This document shows, one piece after another, positions 1-7,317 of a DNA stretch of 64,000 nt. A program made the position numbers and the translations under genes. Numbering within the stretch: the first letter of the stretch is position 1; every line of letters starts with the position of its first letter. Source of the DNA: Thermoplasmatales archaeon BRNA1 (GTDB lineage: Archaea; Thermoplasmatota; Thermoplasmata; Methanomassiliicoccales; Methanomethylophilaceae); the NCBI GenBank assembly GCA_000350305.1, contig CP002916.1, positions 992,001 through 1,056,000 on the forward strand. The letters are read 5' to 3'. The notes beneath the pieces are model-generated. The model had not been told where the DNA came from. It was given only the letters and a program-made list of their open reading frames with translations, and ran no database searches.

Positions 1-1102
1 GACCGGATATGAGCTCCCTTCCAGAAACGGTGTCCGCTACCGCCTGTGCGGCGGTCTCCAGGAGGCACATCTCGGTGCAGGGGCCGGCCAGGGTGTAGTA
101 CTGGTTACCCAGAAGGAGATCGGTATTGAGGTCTACGGCGGCCGCCACATGAGCCGCGATCTTCAGGGTCTCCCTAGTGGTGGTGGAACCCCATCTGATG
201 TGGATGGGTCCGTCCAGGTGCAGGTCGCAGTCCATCATGCTGAAGGATGCCAGAGTACATGCGATGTCGCAGATCGCGGTCTCCTCCATCCCTCCGCTGT
301 ATCCTCCGAAGATGGGCATCTGCTCGACCATGATGATGTCGCCGTTTGTCTTCCATCCGGCAATCATGTTCATCAGATTGGTGTCGATCTTCAGCTCGTT
401 CAGCTGGGAGCACTCGTGGAGGTCCTCCTTGCGCATACCCCATTCGGTGAGATCTGCGCTGAGACGTCCCGCGGATGACAGCGGGGTCTCCGGGCCCTAG
501 ATCCCCATCCCGGGGCGTCCGCATAGGGAACATGCTTCGCGTATGTGCCTGATCTCGGCAAGGGTGGCGCGGATCTCCCAGGGAGTGTTGGTCGAAGATG
601 CCTGATGGCAGACGGTATCGAGGACGCCGCTGACGATGGTATCGACGACAGGCTCCTGTGCGTAGGACCGGATCATCTCGGAGAATATGTCCTCGGAAAC
701 GGGGGCACCGGTAGGTCCGGCCTCGATTATCGGGGCCTTGGGGACGTTACCCTGTCTGGCCTCACAGACCACCATGTCCTTCCCGCTCCCCAGTCTGAGG
801 CGCTTGGGGGCACGGCGGATCCCCTCGAGGATCTCGTCCTCGGTTAGATACAGGACCCTTCCGAGCGTGGTGTTGTAGAATCCGGTGGTAACGAGCATGT
901 CCAGGCCTGCCTGGAACAGGCGATCGCAGAGGTCCTCGTCCTCCGGTACGATATCGTCGGTGAAGTTGATGTCGTATTTCTCCTTCATCGCCAGGGCGTT
1001 GGTGGGTACGGTAACGTAATCCCAGGCATCCTCGCGCACCTTTTTCCCGTTGTTGAAACGAGTATATGCATCGAAAATATCAACACATTTGGGCGCGGTC
1101 AT
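1..1102 (-). CDS. mtmB: Monomethylamine methyltransferase MtmB, second copy (3' end outside window)
   Basis: Transfers the methyl group of monomethylamine to the Co(I) corrinoid of MtmC. The first 201 codons read as MtmB, then a TAG lies at 497-499 (codon 202), exactly where MtmB carries pyrrolysine. The frame continues as MtmB (CSQLNELK, MPIFGGYSGGMEETAIC, HIRWGSTT) to the window edge, so the C-terminus is missing here. An AGAGG ribosome-binding site lies 7 nt before the ATG. It lies 175 bp downstream of the first mtmB on the same strand, behind two strong hairpins, and is clearly diverged from it. The TAG is read as pyrrolysine, not as a pseudogene break, because four methyltransferase genes share the feature at family-specific positions. 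Confidence 0.93.
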
Positions 1103-1183
1103 TCAGAGTCCTCTTTCGACAGTGCGGGTACCTTGGTATCGGGCGATTGGCGTTCCATGCTATGACCTGTTAAATGGGAGAAT

Positions 1184-1243
1184 GCCCCCAGAGAAAGGGG
1201 GCGAGATGGCTTTCCCCGGGGTCGAGAGGAGAAGGCCCCGGGG
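1184..1243 (-). terminator. Two GC hairpins between the mtmB copies
   Basis: A GCCCCC/GGGGGC stem (1184-1189 with 1197-1202) is followed by a CCCCGGGG/CCCCGGGG stem (1214-1221 with 1236-1243). They lie between the stop of the upstream mtmB (1278) and the start of the downstream mtmB (1102). No clear T-run follows either one, so they could be a partial terminator or an mRNA processing/stability element that sets the ratio of the two copies. Confidence 0.5.
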
Positions 1244-1277
1244 GTAAATGGTTTCCGAAGGTAGTGTTTCTTGACGA

Positions 1278-2663
1278 TCAGTGCTTGATGGGCAGTCCGG
1301 CGTCGCGGAGGTGCTGCATTGCCTTGTCGTAGACGTCCAGGTACTCCTGGGTCGGCTTGACGGTGAGGACATCGTAGCACTCCTGGAACCTCTTTCCGGC
1401 AGGAGCGTCGTTGTAGTGCTGCTCGTACTCGGAGACGAGGGTCTCGATGATCTCGTTGAGGTCGGAGACCTTCATTCCGGCTGCGGTCATTGCGGCGACT
1501 CCCATTGCGCGGGCTTCCATTCCGGTGGTCTTGTCCTGGACGACTCCCTTTGCGGCTGCGGATCCGGAGAGGAGCTCCCTTCCGGAACCGGTGTCGTTGA
1601 TCGCCTGGACGGCGGTCTCGATGAGGCACATCTCGGTGCAGGGTCCAGCCATCGGGTAGTACTGGTTGGCCAGCAGCAGGTCGGTGTTGTTGTCGACTGC
1701 GGCGCAGGCGTGTGCTGCGATCTGCAGGGACTCCCTGTTGGTGGTGGTTCCCCAGCGGATGTGGATAGGTCCGTCGAGGTGGAAGTTTCCGTTGAAGAGT
1801 GCGAAGGATGCAAGGGTGGTTGCAACGTCGCAGATTGCGGTCTCCTCCATTCCTCCGGTGTATCCACCGAAGATGGGCATCTGCTCGATCATGATGGTGT
1901 CTCCGTTGACGGTCCATCCGGCGAGCATGTTCAGTCCGCACATGTCCATCTTGAGCTCGTTGAGCTGGGAGCACTCGTGGGCGTCGGTGACGCGGTGTCC
2001 GGCGTGCTTCATGTCAGCGGCGAGACGAGCAGCCTCGGTCAGAGGGGTCTCAGGTCCCTATACACCGAGTCCGGGGCGTCCGGCCCTCTCACGTGCTTCC
2101 TGGGTAGCCCTGAGCTCCGCCATGGTGGCGCGGATCTCGTAGGGGGTTCCGGATTTAGCGGGGTGTCCCTCGAGGGTGGTCATGACACCGTCGACGAGGT
2201 CGTCGACGACTGCTTCCTGGGCGTAGGACTGCATGACCTGGACGAAGACGTCCTCGGAAATCGGGGATCCGGTAGGTCCTCCCTGGATGATGGGCTTGAC
2301 GGGGCTGTTGCCGTGCCTCGGGTAGAAGCGGGCGATGTCCCTTCCCTCTCCGAGGATGAGCTTCTTGGGGGTCTTGTAGATTCCCTCCCAGACCTCTTCC
2401 TCAGTGACGTGCATGACCTTCTTCATGTCAGTGCAGTAGAATCCGGTCTCGACGAGCATCTCGAGTCCGGCCTGGAACAGGGCGTTCTTGGACTCGTTGT
2501 CCTCGGGGATGAACTCGTTTCCGAAGTCGATCTTGTACTTCTCTTTCAGGGCGGTCGCGTTCTGAGGGATGATGGTGTAGTCCCACTCGCTCTCCTCGAC
2601 TTTCTTTCCCTTCTTGAACCTGTCAAATGTGTCGCAAACGGTCAGTGCTCTGGTTGCTGCCAT
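1278..2663 (-). CDS. mtmB: Monomethylamine methyltransferase MtmB, first copy (pyrrolysine protein)
   Basis: Full-length MtmB of 461 residues if the TAG at 2058-2060 (codon 202) is read as pyrrolysine. The family is about 458 residues with Pyl202. Pyrrolysine binds the ammonium adduct of monomethylamine and presents the methyl group to the corrinoid of MtmC. Sequence on both sides of the TAG is MtmB in one frame, so no frameshift is needed. AGAGGT lies about 6 nt before the ATG. It follows mtmC by 30 bp and is surely cotranscribed with it. A TGA ends the gene. Confidence 0.96.
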
Positions 2664-2693
2664 ATTGATACCTCTGCTTCAACCTCTTGGTGT

Positions 2694-3332
2694 TCAGCTC
2701 ATCAGCTTGTCGCAAAGTCCGATGATCTCTGCACCGGTCTCGGAGTATCCGTCTGCTCCGATCTCGTCGCACCACTCCTTGGAGCAGGGTGCTCCTCCGA
2801 AGATGCACTTGTAGTTGCCACCGGCCTCCTTGTTGGCGATGACGAGCTCCCTCTGTGCCTCGAGGGTGGTGGTCATGAGAGCAGATCCTCCGAGGATGGT
2901 CGCATCGTTGTCCTCGGCTGCCTCCAGGAATGCGTCAGAGTCTGCGTCGGGTCCGATGTCGATAACGTTGTATCCGGCTCCGCGGAGCATGGCGCAGCAG
3001 ACGTTCTTTCCGATCTCGTGGATGTCTCCCTCGACGGTTCCCATGACAACGGTTCCCTTGGTGACTCCTCCGGATCCGGCCATCAGAGGCTCGAGCATCT
3101 TGAGTGCGACCTCCATGGTCTTGGAAGCTGCAACGACCTGAGGCAGGTAGATTTCTGCCGCGTCGAAGCGGACTCCGATGGTCTCCATTCCCTTTCCGAG
3201 TCCCTTGTCCATGATGTCGTTGACAGGGATCTTCGCATCGATTGCTTTCTGGGTGGCCTCCTTAACGAGGGCAACGTTCCAAGTCTCGATGGACTTTTTC
3301 AGATCGGCGATAATTGCGTCAGTGTCGCTCAT
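2694..3332 (-). CDS. mtmC: Monomethylamine corrinoid protein MtmC
   Basis: Carries the cobamide that accepts the methyl group from MtmB and passes it to MtbA/coenzyme M. 212 residues, normal for the family: an N-terminal helical cap (about 1-90), then a B12-binding Rossmann domain with the GDIHEIGKN motif whose His105 is the lower cobalt ligand, and a GGSALM segment further on. First gene of the mtmC-mtmB-mtmB operon. Its TATA (CTTTATATAC on the minus strand, 3428-3437) gives a leader of roughly 75 nt. Confidence 0.95.
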   Translation of the reverse strand: MSDTDAIIADLKKSIETWNVALVKEATQKAIDAKIPVNDIMDKGLGKGMETIGVRFDAAEIYLPQVVAASKTMEVALKMLEPLMAGSGGVTKGTVVMGTVEGDIHEIGKNVCCAMLRGAGYNVIDIGPDADSDAFLEAAEDNDATILGGSALMTTTLEAQRELVIANKEAGGNYKCIFGGAPCSKEWCDEIGADGYSETGAEIIGLCDKLMS

Positions 3333-3791
3333 TTTTTACCTCTCCATGACAAACCTTGGTCCGCTCTTTTGCCGTAAGGCTCCGGAGCGCACTCTATTTT
3401 TGTCTGAATAATAGATTGATTAGGTGTGTATATAAAGATTGCTACGTACAGGTAATGTCCCTTGAATACTATATTTATACTTTACGAATTTGCCCATTTT
3501 TTCTATATTCTAAATTTATTTTTAGACATATATCTAATATTTCAATAATTAACAATTATTTGTTGCTATTTTTTAGTTGATACCAAAACATATGTATTGT
3601 TTTTTCATTTTTTACTAAAATCAACAAAACATACATTTATATACTATTATTTTTGACTTTTTGAATTAACAGTATGTTTTAAATACAACATATTAAAAGA
3701 ACATAATTGTCCCCAATATATGCGACCTAACAACTCTATAATAGAGTATAGTAGAAGAATGAAAAAGGGGAAGCGGTTTGGAAGAGAAGGA
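3333..3791. other. AT-rich intergenic region upstream of mtmC
   Basis: No convincing gene. It holds the mtmC promoter (TATA at 3428-3437), a second AT-rich TATA-like stretch near 3480-3500, long runs of A/T, and a perfect palindrome ACTCTAT-A-ATAGAGT at 3733-3747. That palindrome lies about 45 bp past the end of the SMR operon and 400 bp upstream of mtmC. A related ACTC-AATA-GAGT dyad is found in the leader of the transporter operon (6195-6206). Confidence 0.6.
3733..3747. promoter_or_regulatory. Perfect palindrome ACTCTAT-A-ATAGAGT
   Basis: A 7-1-7 perfect inverted repeat between the methylamine transporter operon and the mtmC promoter region. The half-site ACTC/GAGT recurs in the dyad at 6190-6210 in front of the transporter operon. 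The winged-helix protein encoded in that operon is a candidate binder. This is inference; the palindrome could also form a hairpin. Confidence 0.35.
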
Positions 3792-4178
3792 TCACTCCTT
3801 CTCTTCGGGCTTCGGGTCGAGGTATTCGACGGGAGTTGCCTTGAGTCCGACGACCCCGGCGATTGTCACCATAAGGCACAGCGCCATGGCGATCGTGATG
3901 GTCTCGAGACCGAGCAGATGCGACACTACGACCGTAAGCACCACTCCGACTCCGATCCATACCGCGTATGCGGTGGTGAACGCTATGCCGTTGCGCATGG
4001 GCCACTCCATGCACACCATGCTGATGACCAGAAATACAATGGTTACCAGGTCCCAGCCGATGTTGGTGAAACTGTCGGTGTAGTCCACTCCGATGGACCA
4101 TCCGATCTGGAAGACTCCTCCCATGACCAAGACGATCCATGCGACGGCGAGCCTCGACTTTCCTTCAAGCGTGACCAT
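3792..4178 (-). CDS. SMR-family membrane protein with Gln in place of the conserved Glu
   Basis: A four-helix small multidrug resistance protein of 128 residues, partner of the next upstream SMR gene (stop/start overlap TGATG). The first helix reads GGVFQIGWSIG, so Gln24 occupies the position of the membrane glutamate (Glu14 in EmrE, Glu13 in Gdx/SugE) that binds substrate and protons. The pair is therefore likely an asymmetric heterodimer in which only the partner carries the charge. Known two-gene SMR pumps include EbrAB and NepAB; NepAB exports methylated amines. Its place between two methylamine operons suggests an amine substrate, which is inference. It ends with a short charged tail. 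Confidence 0.8.
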   Translation of the reverse strand: MVTLEGKSRLAVAWIVLVMGGVFQIGWSIGVDYTDSFTNIGWDLVTIVFLVISMVCMEWPMRNGIAFTTAYAVWIGVGVVLTVVVSHLLGLETITIAMALCLMVTIAGVVGLKATPVEYLDPKPEEKE

Positions 4179-4516
4179 CAGAACACACCTCCGGAAACCA
4201 GTCTGACGCCGATTATGCCGGCTACGATCATCCCGACGAACATCATCCTGCGGGGTGTGAGCTTCTCGCGGTAGAGCACACGGCCGATTACCACGATACC
4301 GATGGCTCCGATTCCCGCTAGGATGGCGTAGGATACTCCGGGACCGATGACCGCGACCGCAACTGCAAGAAGGTATAGGCAGAGCAGCACCAGAACGACG
4401 GCTGCGATTCCCCAGCCCTTGTACTTGAAGTTCTCGGACTTGTCCAAGCAGGTAACCCAGATCGGTTCGATGATACTAGCGACCAGTAAAACGATCCAGG
4501 CCGTCATCTCTTCCAT
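4178..4516 (-). CDS. SMR-family transporter subunit (EmrE/Gdx-like)
   Basis: 112 residues with four predicted membrane helices. Helix 1 contains SIIEPIWVTCLDKSENF, closely like the Gdx/SugE signature, with Glu17 at the position of the essential membrane carboxylate. It is start-coupled to the Gln-carrying SMR gene downstream, and GAGGGG precedes its ATG. It probably forms a heterodimeric antiporter or importer for a small cation. Guanidinium and quaternary amines are known SMR substrates. Methylammonium transport is suggested only by the neighbourhood. Confidence 0.85.
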   Translation of the reverse strand: MEEMTAWIVLLVASIIEPIWVTCLDKSENFKYKGWGIAAVVLVLLCLYLLAVAVAVIGPGVSYAILAGIGAIGIVVIGRVLYREKLTPRRMMFVGMIVAGIIGVRLVSGGVF

Positions 4517-4575
4517 GTAATCCCCTCGGAAGGTAAAGATGGTTCAGAGGGCCGAGGCCCCCTGTTGAAGTTTCA

Positions 4576-4719
4576 TCACAGCTGACTGTACATCCACCTT
4601 GCGATATACAGTCCGACAAAAGCGACCGCGACGATGAACACGGTGCTGACAATGTCGGATGCAGGGATGATTCCGCTGTCAAAGAAGTCGGAATACGCTT
4701 CCCAGTTAACATTTGCCAT
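4576..4719 (-). CDS. 47-residue single-helix membrane protein
   Basis: A small gene in the 213-bp gap between the winged-helix gene and the SMR pair. ATG at 4717-4719 and TGA at 4576-4578; the protein begins MANVNWEAYSDFF. A polar, acidic N-terminus of about 22 residues precedes one hydrophobic helix (VSTVFIVAVAFVGLYIA) and a short RWMYSQL tail. AGGTG lies upstream of the ATG. I do not recognise a family. Its position suggests a small accessory subunit of the DMT or SMR transporter. Confidence 0.6.
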   Translation of the reverse strand: MANVNWEAYSDFFDSGIIPASDIVSTVFIVAVAFVGLYIARWMYSQL

Positions 4720-4729
4720 ATATCACACC

Positions 4730-5053
4730 TCACTCATCAGGCACATAGCACCTGACCTTGGCCTTGAGCTCGTTCAGCGTGTCCCTTCCGTAGGGAGTAA
4801 TCTCATACTTGGTGAGAAGTCTCCCGGGGTGCTTGGAGTCGAACCTGGATCCATCGGTGTCGATGTCCCACTCGATCTCCTTGCAGAAACCTGCCGAAAC
4901 GGTCTCGATGCAATCGTAGTTGATGTTGTCGCGTCCGATGGCTGAATCAAGATTGTACTCTCCCTTGAGGATGTCTACGATCTCGTAGTTCCACATGGGC
5001 TTCTTGTCAACCAGCTCGAGGATCCTGAACTTCAGCGGTGCTCCGATGATCAT
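4730..5053 (-). CDS. Winged-helix DNA-binding protein
   Basis: 107 residues with a short winged-helix fold: GAPLKFRILELVDKKPMWNYEIVDIL (helix-turn-helix), then a wing and the segment LLTKYEITPYGRDTLNEL that is typical of PadR/MarR-like small regulators. I chose the ATG at 5053 because GGAGGT lies 7 nt upstream; a GTG at 5062 overlapping the permease stop is the alternative. It is encoded inside the transporter operon and is a natural candidate for a local regulator responding to methylamines or their absence. Ligand and targets are unknown. Confidence 0.75.
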   Translation of the reverse strand: MIIGAPLKFRILELVDKKPMWNYEIVDILKGEYNLDSAIGRDNINYDCIETVSAGFCKEIEWDIDTDGSRFDSKHPGRLLTKYEITPYGRDTLNELKAKVRCYVPDE

Positions 5054-5054
5054 C

Positions 5055-6179
5055 TCACGCACCTCCCATGATAGAATCGTCCTTCAGACTGACTAGCCCT
5101 TCAGCATCCTCCGTGGCAATCAGGTAACTACCGAACAGACAAATCAGCAGTCCACCGATGGTAGGCAGCACGTGTGCCATGTCGTGTCCGCCGATTGCGC
5201 TGTCCACACCGAAGAACAGGACCATGAAGATGATCGAACACGCAGCGTAGAGAGAACCGATAGCCTGTCCACGGGCGACTCCGATGAACGGGAAGGACTT
5301 GTACCAGGTAACGTAGCACCAGGCAAAGGAGAATCCCAGCAGGAAGACGGCCAGCAGGATGTAAGGATCGGTAACGACGGTGCTGATGGTGGAGAAGATC
5401 GGGACTCCGCTGATCGCGAGAACGACACAGACGATGATCCACAGAATGGTCTCCCAGAAGAACCTCAGCTGGATTCCGATATCAGGCTCGCAGTAGTCGA
5501 GTGCCTTTCCGGCGAAGGTTCCCTCAAGTCCCCAGCAGATAGCGCACATGGCTCCTCCGAGAACTCCGAGGAACATGTTGGAAGACTCGGCTCCTCCGAA
5601 GATGGTTCCCGCGAAGAGAACGAAGGCTCCGACGATCATGATGATGACTGCGATGTATCCCCTCTTGGTAACCTTCTGGTGAAGGTACAGAACGGACATG
5701 ATGGTACCGACAAGGGCGTACAGGACACCGGCGACGGCAGCGAATCCCGGGTTGAGGAACTGCGCTGCGACATAGGTTCCGAAAACTGCTCCTGCTCCGC
5801 AGATACCAGCGTACACGAAGTAGACGTTGGCGGCCTTGAACTCGATGAAAGTTCTCTTCAGCTCACCGATCTTTCCAAGTGCTCCGTTCCAAATGAAGAG
5901 GATCAGGGTATCGATGATGGCGTTGACCAGACAAAGCAGGATGCAAGCCATCGTGTAGGTGACATCGTCTCCGTATCCGTCAGCAATCATGTTGTCCATT
6001 GCTGCGGGGAGGAAGTCGGGCATCTCCCAGATTGCATAACCGGGAACATACCAAACTCCCCAGTAGATAGCGCATAGGAGTGCCGCAATGATACCAAATC
6101 TGAACTTCTTCTTGTGATTTTCCTTGATGAAAACGTCAATATCCTTCATATTGGCGATTTCGGAATTCGATTCAGACAA
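5055..6179 (-). CDS. DMT/EamA-type permease, probable methylamine permease
   Basis: 374 residues with a charged N-terminus of about 30 residues followed by ten predicted membrane helices in two five-helix halves, as in the drug/metabolite transporter superfamily. It lies between the mtm and mtb/mtt operons. Methanosarcina mtt, mtb and mtm clusters carry permease genes (mttP and relatives), so methylamine uptake is the likely role; identity to those proteins is not established here. First gene of a five-gene operon, with TATA TTATATACG at 6228-6236 and a promoter box matching that of mtbC. Confidence 0.75.
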   Translation of the reverse strand: MSESNSEIANMKDIDVFIKENHKKKFRFGIIAALLCAIYWGVWYVPGYAIWEMPDFLPAAMDNMIADGYGDDVTYTMACILLCLVNAIIDTLILFIWNGALGKIGELKRTFIEFKAANVYFVYAGICGAGAVFGTYVAAQFLNPGFAAVAGVLYALVGTIMSVLYLHQKVTKRGYIAVIIMIVGAFVLFAGTIFGGAESSNMFLGVLGGAMCAICWGLEGTFAGKALDYCEPDIGIQLRFFWETILWIIVCVVLAISGVPIFSTISTVVTDPYILLAVFLLGFSFAWCYVTWYKSFPFIGVARGQAIGSLYAACSIIFMVLFFGVDSAIGGHDMAHVLPTIGGLLICLFGSYLIATEDAEGLVSLKDDSIMGGA

Positions 6180-6189
6180 TTGATTTCAA

Positions 6190-6210
6190 CCCCTACTCAA
6201 TAGAGTGGGG
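6190..6210 (-). promoter_or_regulatory. Dyad in the transporter operon leader
   Basis: CCCC-T-ACTC-AATA-GAGT-GGGG lies just upstream of the permease start and at the predicted transcription start. It could be an operator or a leader hairpin. The inner ACTC/GAGT half-sites match the palindrome at 3733-3747. Confidence 0.4.
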
Positions 6211-6227
6211 ATAAAATCGAGAAGGAG

Positions 6228-6256
6228 CGTATATAAGACTTTTTGGTCGTTCGCAA
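6228..6256 (-). promoter_or_regulatory. Promoter with shared box: TTGCGAACGACCAA-N6-TTATATACG
   Basis: On the minus strand a 14-bp box ends 6 bp before the TATA. The mtbC promoter at 11077-11105 has the same box (TTACGAACGGCCAA), the same 6-bp gap and a nearly identical TATA, giving 22 identical positions of 29. This implies a shared activator or a specialised TFB/BRE element for the two operons. Confidence 0.65.
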
Positions 6257-6368
6257 CTACATTTATATATGGTAATTTTTGACATTTCCGAGAATTGGTT
6301 TCCAAATGTGCCAGATAGTTTAAGAAAGAGCATTTTGAAATGCCAATTGGATATGTTCTCCATGCATG

Positions 6369-6417
6369 CATCCAACGGATCTGATGGATGTATCTTCGGC
6401 ACCAATTTATCCACCCG
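6369..6417. promoter_or_regulatory. Upstream element with CATCCA/TGGATG dyad and TTATCCACCCG
   Basis: CATCCA (6369-6374) and TGGATG (6385-6390) form an inverted pair, followed by TTATCCACCCG at 6407-6417. The same 11-mer TTATCCACCCG and a TGGATGTAT word recur at 11490-11510, upstream of the mtbC operon. Function unknown. Confidence 0.35.
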
Positions 6418-6588
6418 AGAATCGACCTCAGATGCGTTTTAACACATGATTACGGGCCTCCCCTGTCCAAACCGATCGCTGGCTAATGATGCCATCACAG
6501 GGCACGGCAGAGGCATGCACAAGAACACCTTTCGGCGTGTGAAACCAATCCAACAGAACAAGTGCCAGGAAGCGGAATGAGAAAAGTT

Positions 6589-6606
6589 CCCCGGTAAAAA
6601 CCGGGG
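6589..6606 (-). terminator. Terminator of the mtbC-mtbB-mttB-mttC operon
   Basis: A 7-bp stem CCCCGGT/ACCGGGG with a 4-nt loop, 52 bp downstream of the mttC stop. On the minus strand it is followed by AACTTTTC. Confidence 0.65.
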
Positions 6607-6657
6607 TAAGTGGTTTCAGGATTCTGGATCTTGTTTCGAAGACTCAGAGACGAACAT

Positions 6658-7317
6658 TCATCCCTTGACGGCCTTGACCATCTTGGCGACGATGTCAGTG
6701 GCGTTCTCGGAGTAGACGTCTGCTCCGATCTCGTCTGCCCACTGCTGGGTGACAGGTGCTCCACCGACGTTGGTGAGGCACTTGCCCTTCAGTCCCCTCT
6801 TCTTCATGATCTCCTCGAAGGCCTTCTGGTTGACCATGGTGGAGGTCATGAGGGCGGAGGTTCCGACAGCGATAGCTGCGTTGTCCTCAGCTGCCTGGGC
6901 GATGTCTTTCAGGGGGATGTCCCTTCCGAGGTTGACAACATCGAATCCGGCGACCTTCAGCATGATTGCGCAGATGTCCTTTCCGATGGAGTGGATGTCT
7001 CCCTCGATGGTGCAGATGACGAACTTTCCGAGGCTGTCTCCAGAGACGGAAGCTCCTCCGAGGTGGGGGGTCAGGATGTCGACTCCGGCGTTCATGGCGT
7101 TTGCAGCGGCCATGATGTGGGGCAGGAAGGCTTTCTTCTGCTCGTAGAGGTCTCCAACCTGGTTGATTCCCTTGGTGAATCCCTCAGTGATGAGGTTCAC
7201 AAGGTCAGCGTTCTGGGCGAGAGCGTCGTTGGCGACGGCTTTTGCCTCGTTGATGTTGTATTTCAGGACAGCCTGCTCGGCTCTCTTGTTCAGTTCTTCC
7301 TGGGTCATTTCACTCAT
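6658..7317 (-). CDS. mttC: Trimethylamine corrinoid protein MttC
   Basis: 219-residue cobamide carrier for the trimethylamine pathway. The helical cap is followed by a B12 domain with EGDIHSIGKD, His109 being the cobalt ligand. It follows mttB and overlaps it by 8 bp (start MSEMTQEE at 7317), which supports pairing with MttB rather than another methyltransferase. MtbC and MtmC elsewhere in the island are clearly different sequences. Last gene of the operon, with a terminator hairpin downstream. Confidence 0.92.
   Translation of the reverse strand: MSEMTQEELNKRAEQAVLKYNINEAKAVANDALAQNADLVNLITEGFTKGINQVGDLYEQKKAFLPHIMAAANAMNAGVDILTPHLGGASVSGDSLGKFVICTIEGDIHSIGKDICAIMLKVAGFDVVNLGRDIPLKDIAQAAEDNAAIAVGTSALMTSTMVNQKAFEEIMKKRGLKGKCLTNVGGAPVTQQWADEIGADVYSENATDIVAKMVKAVKG

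Larger units (their letters stand above)
6180..6657. other. Intergenic region between the transporter operon and mttC
   Basis: No gene seen. Contents: a leader dyad at 6190-6210, the transporter promoter at 6228-6256, an upstream GGATG-rich element at 6369-6417, and the terminator of the mtb/mtt operon at 6589-6606. The stretch 6260-6360 is AT-rich with no further structure that I can name. Confidence 0.6.

Noticed and set aside
497-2060. mtmB, mtbB and mttB frames each broken by a stop codon, as if pseudogenes
   Set aside because: The stops are all TAG at the pyrrolysine positions of their families, and the homologous sequence continues in the same frame.
1281-3377. A 698-codon open frame on the plus strand across mtmB/mtmC
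   Set aside because: It is antisense to well-supported mtm genes with unlike composition; a shadow of strong codon bias. The same applies to long antisense frames over mttB (7163-8815) and acd (34184-36271).
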